Shown: positions 1 to 6,148 of the stretch, one piece after another | Position numbering within the stretch: position 1 is the first letter of the stretch | How the letters are laid out: each line of letters begins with the position of its first letter | Source: RGIG3009 sp045601465 | GTDB lineage: Bacteria > Bacillota > Clostridia > Oscillospirales > Acutalibacteraceae | Length of the DNA stretch: 8,980 nucleotides | Reading direction: 5' to 3' | Assembly (NCBI GenBank): GCA_045601465.1 | Contig: JAZRZU010000036.1 | Location: 1-8,980 of the forward strand | Notes under the pieces: model-generated | Seen by the model: only the letters and a program-made list of their open reading frames with translations | Told to the model about the DNA's origin: nothing | Database searches by the model: none | Translations under genes and position numbers: made by a program

Positions 1-84
1 CGTCTTGCGCCGATTCGCCGACTTCCGCCGTTTGCGCGTCTTGCGCCGGTTCCGCGGTCGTCGCCGATTCGCCGACTTCCGCCG
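1..84. repeat. Short in-frame direct repeats in the GC-rich end
   Basis: An exact 23-bp direct repeat lies at 8-30 and 62-84, 54 bp apart. An exact 12-bp repeat lies at 1-12 and 37-48, 36 bp apart. Both offsets are multiples of 18, so the repeats keep one reading frame. On the minus strand the 23-bp unit encodes AEVGESA in both copies. This fits a low-complexity protein tail that expands by slippage or recombination, rather than an intergenic repeat. The array may continue past the window edge. Confidence 0.8.
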
Positions 85-271
85 GTTCGCTATTTTCGTC
101 GTCGCGAATCAATTTTTCGACGACTTGGCAGTTATATTCGAGATAACTGGAAAAACCGAACGCGTTCGCGACCCGGCGGTTAAACGTCAACTCCGTTCGC
201 AACGTCAGCCCGCGTTCGCGATCGAAGAGCGCGCGACCGCTGAAAAGCCGCTCGGCAAGCGCGCGTCTCTT
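1..271 (-). CDS. Partial open frame of foreign-looking, GC-rich protein; no start or stop in window
   Basis: The minus-strand frame is open from just after the PHP gene's stop codon to the window edge (90 codons) and has no ATG. The first part reads like an ordinary globular protein (ERLFSGRALFDRERG, then a stretch ending SSYLEYNCQVVEKLI). It then turns into an acidic, Ala/Glu-rich low-complexity tail with two copies of AEVGESA. GC is 163/270 (about 60%), against about 45% just across the boundary, and codons such as GCG, CGC, GTC and TTC dominate, unlike the neighbouring genes. I do not recognise the family. The absence of a start codon or ribosome binding site suggests the true N-terminus was lost at a junction. 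The plus-strand reading of the same DNA gives an Arg/Phe-rich protein that looks like an antisense shadow. It is probably real coding sequence, but perhaps not from this genome. Confidence 0.4.
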
Positions 272-274
272 TTA
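262..274. other. Composition breakpoint, possible assembly chimera or integration junction
   Basis: Sequence at 1-265 is GC- and CpG-rich (about 60% GC). From about 272 upward it resembles the rest of the window. The PHP gene ends at 272-274 with TAA, and the foreign frame is open immediately beyond in the same phase with no start codon. There is no terminator, insertion-sequence end, tRNA or duplicated target site at the boundary. The exact base of the switch cannot be fixed by eye; the run TCTCTTTTATAA could belong to either side. Confidence 0.5.
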
Positions 275-1075
275 TAATGTTTCTGCAACAAATTCCCCAC
301 GGGAAAAACCGTAGATGTGCGTAAATCCGATATCTCGAAGCAAATCACGTGCTTCATGGAAATAATAATCCAACATATTTGCCCGATGACAATCGGAGTT
401 TAAAACGAGCTTTGCCTCGTTTTTCTTTAACGTATACAGCAGCGGTTCAGCTGGATAGGGGGTGGAACGGTGTCCACGGGCAAGCGCTCCCGTATTGAGT
501 TCAAATAATGCTCCGCTTTGGGCGGCTTTGGCGATATACGAGGATGCCAGTTGTTGATAATTTCGATCGTTTTGGAAAGGATGTCCCAGTCTTTCATCAT
601 ACTTGGTTATCAAATCAAAATGTCCGATAATATCCGGTTTGTATGTGAAAATATAGCGACAAAACGCATCGTAGTAAGCGTCGGCAAGTTTTATGTAATC
701 TCCATCCATCTTTTTTAAGCAAAGTTTAAAAGCGTCAAGCGATTCATCAATGGAATACGTTGTACCGTCAATGGTCAGGTAGTGGGATGAACCGAGAATG
801 TACTCAAATGCCGAACGATTGGAAAGCGGATACGATGCATCCTCTTCCACGCCGCAATAGATTTCAATTTTATCCGCATAGGCAGTTTTCAGACGAAAAA
901 TCTCGTTCATATACGCTTGGGTGTCTTGCATACAATAGTCTTCTTCGGTTGTCGTGAATCCATGTCCCGAAAAGCCCAGCGTGGAAAACCCTTTTTCGAT
1001 GGCGACTTTGACCATTTCCTCCGCAGTATCATGCCCGTCGCAAAAGGTTGTATGCGTGTGAAGGTTACATAACAT
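272..1075 (-). CDS. PHP-family phosphatase, histidinol-phosphatase type (HisJ/HisK)
   Basis: This is a 267-residue cytoplasmic phosphomonoesterase of the PHP family, whose characterised members hydrolyse L-histidinol phosphate to histidinol in histidine synthesis. The metal-site motifs appear in order: HTHTTFCDG at 6-14 (His6, His8), FSGHG at 35-39, GVEEDA at 75-80 (Glu77), GSSHY at 95-99 (His98), IGHFDL at 150-155 (His152) and NSDCH at 226-230 (Asp228, His230). Length is normal and the C-terminus looks complete. The start is fixed by AGGAGTG at 1083-1089, seven bases before ATG. It overlaps the kinase gene by 11 bp (1065-1075) and is the last gene of the MATE-kinase-PHP unit. No other his gene is present, so histidinol phosphate is only the family default; another sugar or polyol phosphate is possible. 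Confidence 0.88.
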   Translation of the reverse strand: MLCNLHTHTTFCDGHDTAEEMVKVAIEKGFSTLGFSGHGFTTTEEDYCMQDTQAYMNEIFRLKTAYADKIEIYCGVEEDASYPLSNRSAFEYILGSSHYLTIDGTTYSIDESLDAFKLCLKKMDGDYIKLADAYYDAFCRYIFTYKPDIIGHFDLITKYDERLGHPFQNDRNYQQLASSYIAKAAQSGALFELNTGALARGHRSTPYPAEPLLYTLKKNEAKLVLNSDCHRANMLDYYFHEARDLLRDIGFTHIYGFSRGEFVAETL

Positions 1076-1583
1076 CGTCTGTCACTCCTGTCTGGATGGC
1101 TTTTAGAATAGTGGCAACACAATCTTCAATGTGTAGTGAACTGCAATCAATGGTAAGGTCGGCAAACTGTTCGTATAAGGGGGCACGTTGGTCATAAAGT
1201 TCTGTAATGGTACAACCTTGCGGCATCACGATGCCACGGGTGGTGATATTCTGAATGCGTCCCAGAATATCGGCAGGAGAGAGTTTTAGATAAACCAGTA
1301 TCCCGTTTTCTTTGAGTTTTTTCATGGCTTCCTCGCCGTATACCGCACTACCGCCGGTCGCCACCACGCAATTTTGAAACGAATGTTGTGAAATTAGGTC
1401 ATTTTCCAACCGCTTAAACCCCTCTAACCCATACTGGGCGATGAGATCGCATAAGCTTTTTTCGTAGGTTGCTTGAATCAATAAATCCGTATCCACAAAT
1501 TCTTTCACAAGTGTTTTGGCAAGTAATACCCCAATGGTGCTTTTACCGCACCCCGGCATGCCGATCAAGACAATGTTTTTCAT
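1065..1583 (-). CDS. Shikimate-kinase-like P-loop kinase (altered substrate site)
   Basis: This 172-residue small-molecule kinase has the size and order of the shikimate kinase family (ATP + shikimate to shikimate 3-phosphate). Walker A is GMPGCGKST at 8-16, the acidic pair DTD is at 31-33, and an RxPLYEQFAD element near 133-142 matches the conserved Arg and adenine region at the C-terminus. Several substrate contacts differ from the E. coli AroK pattern. FRxxE is FKRLE (56-60), the GGG loop is GGSAV (77-81), and the lid RPLL is TTRGIV (114-119). The start has a strong AGGAGG at 1591-1596, seven bases upstream, and overlaps the MATE stop as ATGA (1580-1583), indicating translational coupling. 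No other aro gene is near. The kinase fold is secure; the shikimate assignment is less so. It could be a divergent true AroK or a kinase for another hydroxylated acid or sugar. Confidence 0.8.
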   Translation of the reverse strand: MKNIVLIGMPGCGKSTIGVLLAKTLVKEFVDTDLLIQATYEKSLCDLIAQYGLEGFKRLENDLISQHSFQNCVVATGGSAVYGEEAMKKLKENGILVYLKLSPADILGRIQNITTRGIVMPQGCTITELYDQRAPLYEQFADLTIDCSSLHIEDCVATILKAIQTGVTDDVM

Positions 1584-2977
1584 GCGGCACCCTCCTGTGA
1601 GGATACGATATTACGAACCCAGAAACCGCTTCTGACCAATACAATACCAAAAACCGATTTCACAATGGAAATCCCTTGTATGATGGCAAAAATCCATACG
1701 AACGAAATCGAGGTAAAATGACTCAGTAAAAAGGCAAGCAACACGTTTCCTCCCCACATAAAGCCGCAGTCAAACAAGGCGGTAATCATCATTTTTCCGC
1801 CGGAACGTACGGTGAAATACGCAGCGTGTACCAGTGCATCAAACGGCATCATCAAGGCAGAGATTTGCATGAGTCGGGTAGACAGATGCCGAATTTCGTC
1901 GGTAGTATTATAAGCTAAGGGGATAAACTCGGCGCTTATCGCATACAGAATCGACATGGCAAAAGCCAGTAAAAAAGAAAACGCAATCAAACGATATCCG
2001 TTTTGCTTTGCTTCTTTCAAAAGACCGGCGCCGAGTGTTTGTCCGACGATTATACTCGCTGCGGCACCCACTGCCATATACGCAATGGAAAAAATATTCC
2101 AAAACGTTTGCGAAATATTGCAAGCAGCCACAGCATCTAAACCACGTACGGAATAGCATTGATTGACAACGGCTAAGCCTGTAGCCCACATGGTTTCGTT
2201 GAGCATCAATGGTAACCCTTTCACCAGCAAACTGCCAAACAGTTTTGCCGGTATAAACAGGCTGCGATAAACGCCGTTTATAAAAGGGATTGCAGCGGCG
2301 TTTCGATGGGAGGCAACCACAATAACCACCAGTTCGGCGAAACGTGAAATGACCGTCGCCAGTGCCGCACCTTTCACACCTAAGGCGGGGAGACCGCATT
2401 TTCCAAAAATTAAGAGATAGTTCAATGTCAAATTCACCAGTATGGCGACAATACCGGCAACAAGCGGCAGGGTAGGATGACCACATTCCCGCAGCGTGCT
2501 GGAATAGCATTGTACAAGGGTGAACGGCACAAGACCGATCAGCATGATGGATAGGTAACTTTGCGCATTTTGCATGGTAGCGACCGTGTCGGTAACGGTT
2601 TGTTCACCTTGCATATAGAGGGAGAGCAGCGGTGTGCCCAGTAGGAGGAACAGAACAATCGCACAGAGCGATAAGAAACTGCCAACCAATATTTTAAAAC
2701 GGAAGGTATATTGCACACCTTTGGTATTTCCACAACCAAAAAACTGTGCGCCAAAAATGCCGGCACCGGATACGATGCCGAAAATACACAGGTTAAATAC
2801 AAAGAGCAACTGATTCGTGATCGCAACACCGGTCATGGGTGCCGTGCCTACCGCACCGATCATAATATTATCCAGCATATTGACGAAATTCGTGATACCG
2901 TTTTGCAGCATGATAGGTATCATAAGAGAAAACAGCCGTTTGTAAAAAGCTTTGTCTCCGATTAGTGTGCGAATCAT
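1580..2977 (-). CDS. MATE-family multidrug/cation-coupled efflux transporter
   Basis: This is a 465-residue polytopic inner-membrane protein. MATE transporters export drugs or metabolites using a sodium or proton gradient. The N-terminal segment after a short cytoplasmic lead has the typical first helix: PIMLQN at 21-26, then FVNMLDNIMIG at 31-41 with the conserved membrane Asp36. About twelve hydrophobic segments follow in two halves; the second half opens near residue 250 with LPLMLNETMW. Length is typical (440-470). The start is supported by AAGGAGA at 2984-2990, six bases before ATG. It is the first gene of a unit whose next two genes overlap it serially. The exported compound cannot be read from the sequence. 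Coupling to a kinase and a phosphatase suggests a metabolite, but that is inference. Confidence 0.93.
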   Translation of the reverse strand: MIRTLIGDKAFYKRLFSLMIPIMLQNGITNFVNMLDNIMIGAVGTAPMTGVAITNQLLFVFNLCIFGIVSGAGIFGAQFFGCGNTKGVQYTFRFKILVGSFLSLCAIVLFLLLGTPLLSLYMQGEQTVTDTVATMQNAQSYLSIMLIGLVPFTLVQCYSSTLRECGHPTLPLVAGIVAILVNLTLNYLLIFGKCGLPALGVKGAALATVISRFAELVVIVVASHRNAAAIPFINGVYRSLFIPAKLFGSLLVKGLPLMLNETMWATGLAVVNQCYSVRGLDAVAACNISQTFWNIFSIAYMAVGAAASIIVGQTLGAGLLKEAKQNGYRLIAFSFLLAFAMSILYAISAEFIPLAYNTTDEIRHLSTRLMQISALMMPFDALVHAAYFTVRSGGKMMITALFDCGFMWGGNVLLAFLLSHFTSISFVWIFAIIQGISIVKSVFGIVLVRSGFWVRNIVSSQEGAA

Positions 2978-3003
2978 ACGATCTCTCCTTTGTAACTGTG
3001 CCT

Positions 3004-3032
3004 ATTTTATCATATAAGCCTTAAAAAAGCAA
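3004..3032 (-). promoter_or_regulatory. Candidate sigma-A promoter for the MATE-kinase-PHP unit
   Basis: The minus strand reads TTGCTT (3027-3032), 17 bases, then TAAAAT (3004-3009), followed by the MATE ribosome binding site and ATG about 27 bases downstream. The -35 box overlaps the U-tract of the preceding upp terminator, so termination and re-initiation would be back to back. The match is moderate and the surroundings are AT-rich, so a chance match is possible. Confidence 0.45.
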
Positions 3033-3067
3033 TAAAAAGAGGGCAACCACCAGGCGGTGGTTGCCCT
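3031..3067 (-). terminator. Rho-independent terminator after upp
   Basis: A perfect 12-bp stem (3040-3051 with 3056-3067) encloses a four-base loop at 3052-3055. On the minus strand it is followed by a T-rich run (TCTTTTTATT). It starts 13 bases after the upp stop codon and separates uracil salvage from the MATE unit. Confidence 0.92.
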
Positions 3068-3080
3068 TAGACGATTGAAG

Positions 3081-3710
3081 TTACAAAGTGCCAAACAGGC
3101 GGTCACCGGCATCGCCGAGACCCGGAACGATATATCCACGTTCATTTAAGCGTTCGTCCATATGCGCACAATAGACATCGACGTCGGGATGCGCTTTTGT
3201 CAGCACCTCCATACCGATAGGAGAGGCGATCATACACATAAACTTAATCCGCTTACCGCCATGTTGTTTGATAAAGTTGATGGCAGCAACCGCAGAACCG
3301 CCGGTTGCGAGCATGGGGTCAAGCAGAATAACCTGACGCTCGTCAATCTTCTTAGGGAGTTTGCAGTAATATTCATGCGGTTCCAACGTTTCTTCGTCCC
3401 GATATAAGCCGATGTGTCCGACAGCTGCATTGGGAACCATATTCAGAATACCGCTGACCATGCCAAGACCGGCACGAAGAATTGGTACAACCGCAATATC
3501 CTCGCCCGCCAACATCTTGCATTTGGTGGTGGTAAGAGGGGTCTCAACCTCTACCTCTTTAAGCGGCAGGTCACGCAACGCCTCGTAACACATAAACATC
3601 GTGATTTCATCCACCAATTCACGGAAGCTTTTGCGATCTGTTTCTTTCGCACGTAATATCGAAATTTTGTGTTGAATCAGCGGATGGTCAAAAACGGTAA
3701 CATTTGCCAT
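3081..3710 (-). CDS. upp: Uracil phosphoribosyltransferase
   Basis: This cytoplasmic enzyme converts uracil and PRPP to UMP and pyrophosphate. At 209 residues it has exactly the usual bacterial length. The PRPP-binding loop is LLDPMLATGGSA at 129-140. The uracil-binding C-terminal element YIVPGLGDAGDR is at 193-204. The conserved VPILRAGLGM segment is at 75-84. ATG at 3708-3710 is preceded by AGAAGGG (3719-3725) with an eight-base spacer, a modest ribosome binding site. It follows the uracil permease by 25 bp with no terminator between, so the two genes form an import-and-trap operon. Confidence 0.97.
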   Translation of the reverse strand: MANVTVFDHPLIQHKISILRAKETDRKSFRELVDEITMFMCYEALRDLPLKEVEVETPLTTTKCKMLAGEDIAVVPILRAGLGMVSGILNMVPNAAVGHIGLYRDEETLEPHEYYCKLPKKIDERQVILLDPMLATGGSAVAAINFIKQHGGKRIKFMCMIASPIGMEVLTKAHPDVDVYCAHMDERLNERGYIVPGLGDAGDRLFGTL

Positions 3711-3735
3711 GACGAAAACCCTTCTTTACTTCATA

Positions 3736-5109
3736 TTAGTCTTTTGCACGACTGAGGACCAAGTTCGAAACGATACCTAAAATCAAAGCGCAGGCAATGG
3801 AGGTAAGTGTAACTTTACCGATAGCCAACGACATACCGCCGATACCGGCGATCAAAATAATGGATGCTGTAAACAGATTTTTATTATTTTCCAAGTCAAC
3901 CTTTTGCAGCATTTTCAAACCGGAAACAGCGATAAATCCGTATAAGGTAATGCACACACCGCCCATGACACAACCCGGAATCGAATCCAAGAAAGCAACA
4001 AAGGGGGAGACGAACGAGATCGCTAACGAAAGGATTGCCGTGATGAAGATGGTGATAACCGAAGCATTCTTTGTGATCGCAACACAACCAACCGATTCAC
4101 CGTAGGTGGTGTTCGGGCAACCGCCGAAGAAAGCGCCTACCATGGAACCAACACCATCGCCAAGCAACGTTCTGTGTAAGCCGGGATCTTTAAGCAAATC
4201 TTTTTCGATGATGGTGGAAAGGTTTTTATGGTCAGCAATGTGCTCTGCAAACACAACGAAAGCAACCGGTATATACGCAACAGCGATGGTTGCCATATAG
4301 GTGCCGGTCAACTCGCCCGTTCCTTTTAAAGCCGTCAAAAAGGTGAATTCCGGTACGGACAGGAACGTCTTCAAGGTAACACCATCGGCAACGAGTGCTT
4401 TGAAAGGTGCAAAATCCAAGATCATCAACGCCTCATTTTGCGTAGCGGAACCAATGAGGGTGAAAATTAAAGCAACGGCATAACCGGAAAGAATACCAAT
4501 GATAAAGGGGATGAGCTTTGCCATCTTCTTGCCGTAGGTTGAGCAGAGGATAACCACAAACAAAGTGACCAAGGCACAGATAAAGGATACCCAAATATTC
4601 CCCGACATAATAAAAGCACCGTTAGAATCTTGCGGTCCATAGGAGAACACGTCTTTTACAGCGGCACCGGCCAGTGAGAGACCGATAATGGCAACGGTGG
4701 GACCGATAACCACAGGCGGCATCAGTTTGTTGATCCAATTAACACCGGAAATTTTCACGCAAATTGCTAATACAACGTATACCAAGCCGGCGAAAGCGGT
4801 GCCGAGAATCAAGCCTAAGAAGCCTAATTGTGCCGACGTAGCGCCGGCAAAAGCGGCGAGCATAGAGCCGATAAAAGCAAAAGATGAGCCTAAAAATACG
4901 GGGCTTCTAAATTTTGTGAACAATTGATACACGAGTGTACCAACGCCGGCGCCAAACAAAGCGGCGGAAGCTGTCATGCCGTTACCGACGATAGCGGGTA
5001 CGGCAATGGTTGCTGCCATAATAGCCAGCAATTGTTGAAATGCGAATGCCAGTGTGTTAAGATAACCCATTTGTTTTGGTGTTGCGTTGACATCATAAAC
5101 AAGTTTCAT
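3736..5109 (-). CDS. uraA: Uracil permease, NCS2/nucleobase-ascorbate transporter family
   Basis: This inner-membrane nucleobase importer has 457 residues from the chosen start. The NCS2 signature PNTTYGESVGCVAITK lies at 332-347, with Glu338 in the position expected to touch the base. An AEHIADH element near 288-294 matches the Glu/His pair used in uracil binding by this family. About fourteen hydrophobic segments are visible, as in UraA. An upstream TTG at 5152-5154 would add 15 residues, but it lacks a ribosome binding site and sits just past a TATAAT box. ATG at 5107-5109 has AAAGGA (5119-5124) nine bases upstream and gives the normal family N-terminus. The upp gene 25 bp downstream makes uracil the best substrate call; xanthine-type permeases are relatives. 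I see no PyrR attenuator in the leader. Confidence 0.94.
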   Translation of the reverse strand: MKLVYDVNATPKQMGYLNTLAFAFQQLLAIMAATIAVPAIVGNGMTASAALFGAGVGTLVYQLFTKFRSPVFLGSSFAFIGSMLAAFAGATSAQLGFLGLILGTAFAGLVYVVLAICVKISGVNWINKLMPPVVIGPTVAIIGLSLAGAAVKDVFSYGPQDSNGAFIMSGNIWVSFICALVTLFVVILCSTYGKKMAKLIPFIIGILSGYAVALIFTLIGSATQNEALMILDFAPFKALVADGVTLKTFLSVPEFTFLTALKGTGELTGTYMATIAVAYIPVAFVVFAEHIADHKNLSTIIEKDLLKDPGLHRTLLGDGVGSMVGAFFGGCPNTTYGESVGCVAITKNASVITIFITAILSLAISFVSPFVAFLDSIPGCVMGGVCITLYGFIAVSGLKMLQKVDLENNKNLFTASIILIAGIGGMSLAIGKVTLTSIACALILGIVSNLVLSRAKD

Positions 5110-5144
5110 AAAACCAGGTCCTTTCTTTAACGTTTTTATAACCG

Positions 5145-5160
5145 GCACGTTCAATCGTGC
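5145..5160 (-). promoter_or_regulatory. Small hairpin in the uraA leader
   Basis: In the transcribed leader, GCACG (5156-5160 on the minus strand) can pair with CGTGC (5145-5149) across a six-base loop, about 20 bases before the Shine-Dalgarno of uraA. No U-run follows, so it is not a terminator. It could affect message stability or mean nothing. Confidence 0.25.
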
Positions 5161-5162
5161 AA

Positions 5163-5168
5163 ATTATA
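5163..5168 (-). promoter_or_regulatory. Consensus TATAAT, possible second uraA promoter
   Basis: The minus strand carries a perfect TATAAT here, but no convincing -35 box lies at 16-18 bases upstream. Initiation would fall near 5156, giving a leader of about 47 bases. It may be a weak secondary promoter or a chance match in AT-rich DNA. Confidence 0.3.
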
Positions 5169-5202
5169 CAACATTTTCCAACCAAGCTCTGTTATCTTTA
5201 TC

Positions 5203-5231
5203 AATTTAGCACATTTTATATATTGTGTCAA
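5203..5231 (-). promoter_or_regulatory. Strong sigma-A promoter for uraA-upp
   Basis: The minus strand shows a perfect TTGACA (5226-5231), a 17-base spacer and TAAATT (5203-5208), with TGC directly before the -10 box forming an extended -10. Transcription would begin near 5196 and give a leader of roughly 87 bases. This is the best promoter match in the window. Confidence 0.65.
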
Positions 5232-5247
5232 GGCGTTTTTCGACACA

Positions 5248-5294
5248 AAAATACGATATGCTTCTGTTTGTTCAGGCGAACGCTATCGTATTTT
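5248..5294. repeat. Inverted repeat with nested hairpin upstream of the uraA promoter
   Basis: AAAATACGATA at 5248-5258 is exactly inverted as TATCGTATTTT at 5284-5294, with 25 bases between. A smaller inverted pair GTTC/GAAC (5270-5273, 5278-5281) lies inside. On the minus strand the second arm runs into TATTTTTGTG, so it could act as a back-up terminator behind the one at 5301-5340. It ends 16 bases before the uraA -35 box, so an operator is also possible. No coding sequence covers it. Confidence 0.5.
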
Positions 5295-5300
5295 CGATGA

Positions 5301-5340
5301 ATATAAAAAGGAGATCCCTCTTTGTGAGGAATCTCCTTTT
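5301..5340 (-). terminator. Rho-independent terminator after the amidohydrolase gene
   Basis: A 15-position stem with one mismatch (5306-5320 with 5326-5340) closes a five-base loop at 5321-5325. A T-rich run (TTTTTATAT) follows on the minus strand. It begins six bases after the amidohydrolase stop codon. Because A-runs flank the other side, it could also stop plus-strand transcription. Confidence 0.9.
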
Positions 5341-5345
5341 GGTTT

Positions 5346-6140
5346 TTATATTCCCAGTAGCCGGGCGGCATTTTTGTGCAAAATGGCTTCCTTTTCGTCC
5401 TGTGAAAGTGGTAGTGAGCGTAAGACATCCAATTCCTGCTCGGCGTTACTCCACGGCGCATCCGAGCCAAACAAAATTTTATCTGCACCATGCGCTTTTA
5501 CAATTCTCAAAAATTGTTCGGTAGGATAATAGGAAAAACCAATCGAGGTGTCAATATACACATCGGTGCCAACCAAATACTGTTCCACATCATTCCAGCA
5601 CTGCATACCACCTAAATGTGCCGCTATCATGACACCGCCTCGCATTGCTTTGGAAATTGCGGCAAACTGCTTTGGCGAGGAGTGATAGGGAGGAGAGTAA
5701 GCAGGGTCAGCACCGGCATGAAACAGGATCATCAGCCCTTTTGACAACGCATAGTCATATAAACGCAACATTTCGGGGGCGTCGATATGAAATTGCTGAT
5801 ATTCGGGGTGCAGCTTAATGCCTTTGAGTCCTAACGAACACACAAAATCAATGTCTCGTTTATAATCATCCGTGTGCGGAAAAATCCCGCCAAACGATAT
5901 AATACGGTCAGACACAACATTTGCTGCCCATTCGTTGAGGGATTTTGTCTGACTTTGTTTGGTAATGACCGGCTGTAATACCGATACGTCAATACCAAAC
6001 GCATCCATATTCTGTAAAAGACCTGATAGTGTGCCGTCGCTGCATGCATGGCATTTCCCATTTGAATTTTCAACGATTGATGTGATCGCCCGTGAGGCTA
6101 TCGCATCGGGGAATGCGTGGGTATGAAAATCAATTACCAT
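5346..6140 (-). CDS. Amidohydrolase-superfamily metal-dependent hydrolase (amidohydrolase-2 type)
   Basis: This 264-residue, probably cytoplasmic TIM-barrel hydrolase or decarboxylase belongs to the family that includes 2-amino-3-carboxymuconate-semialdehyde decarboxylase and related enzymes. Strand-1 metal motif FHTHAFPD is at 5-12 (His6, His8). GIKLHPEYQQFHID at 107-120, LFHAGAD at 139-145 (His141), AHLGG at 174-178 (His175) and FGSDAPW at 224-230 (Asp227) supply the remaining expected ligands, so the active site looks intact. ATG at 6138-6140 has AGGTGA (6145-6150) only four bases away, which is close, and the gene starts 8 bp after nadE stops. It is the last gene of the yjjP-yjjB-nadE unit and is followed by a terminator. 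Substrate unknown; a carboxylate-related or amide substrate is a guess from family and context. Confidence 0.85.
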   Translation of the reverse strand: MVIDFHTHAFPDAIASRAITSIVENSNGKCHACSDGTLSGLLQNMDAFGIDVSVLQPVITKQSQTKSLNEWAANVVSDRIISFGGIFPHTDDYKRDIDFVCSLGLKGIKLHPEYQQFHIDAPEMLRLYDYALSKGLMILFHAGADPAYSPPYHSSPKQFAAISKAMRGGVMIAAHLGGMQCWNDVEQYLVGTDVYIDTSIGFSYYPTEQFLRIVKAHGADKILFGSDAPWSNAEQELDVLRSLPLSQDEKEAILHKNAARLLGI

Positions 6141-6148
6141 ATGATCAC

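Noticed and set aside
5..277. Plus-strand 90-residue Arg/Phe-rich open frame
   Set aside because: Its repeats of RRFADFRR are the antisense of a more protein-like minus-strand frame with typical GC-rich codon use. It has no ribosome binding site and an odd composition.
1908..2510. Minus-strand open frame of 200 codons inside the MATE gene
   Set aside because: It is an out-of-frame shadow of the MATE gene. The translation is Cys/Arg-rich without membrane helices or a ribosome binding site.
5110..5154. Upstream TTG start adding 15 residues to the uracil permease
   Set aside because: There is no ribosome binding site, and it sits at or beside the predicted start of transcription from the TATAAT box. 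The ATG at 5107-5109 has AAAGGA and gives the family N-terminus.
5110..5200. PyrR attenuator or pyrimidine riboswitch in the uraA leader
   Set aside because: I found no PyrR-loop consensus, no terminator hairpin with a U-run and no antiterminator pairing.
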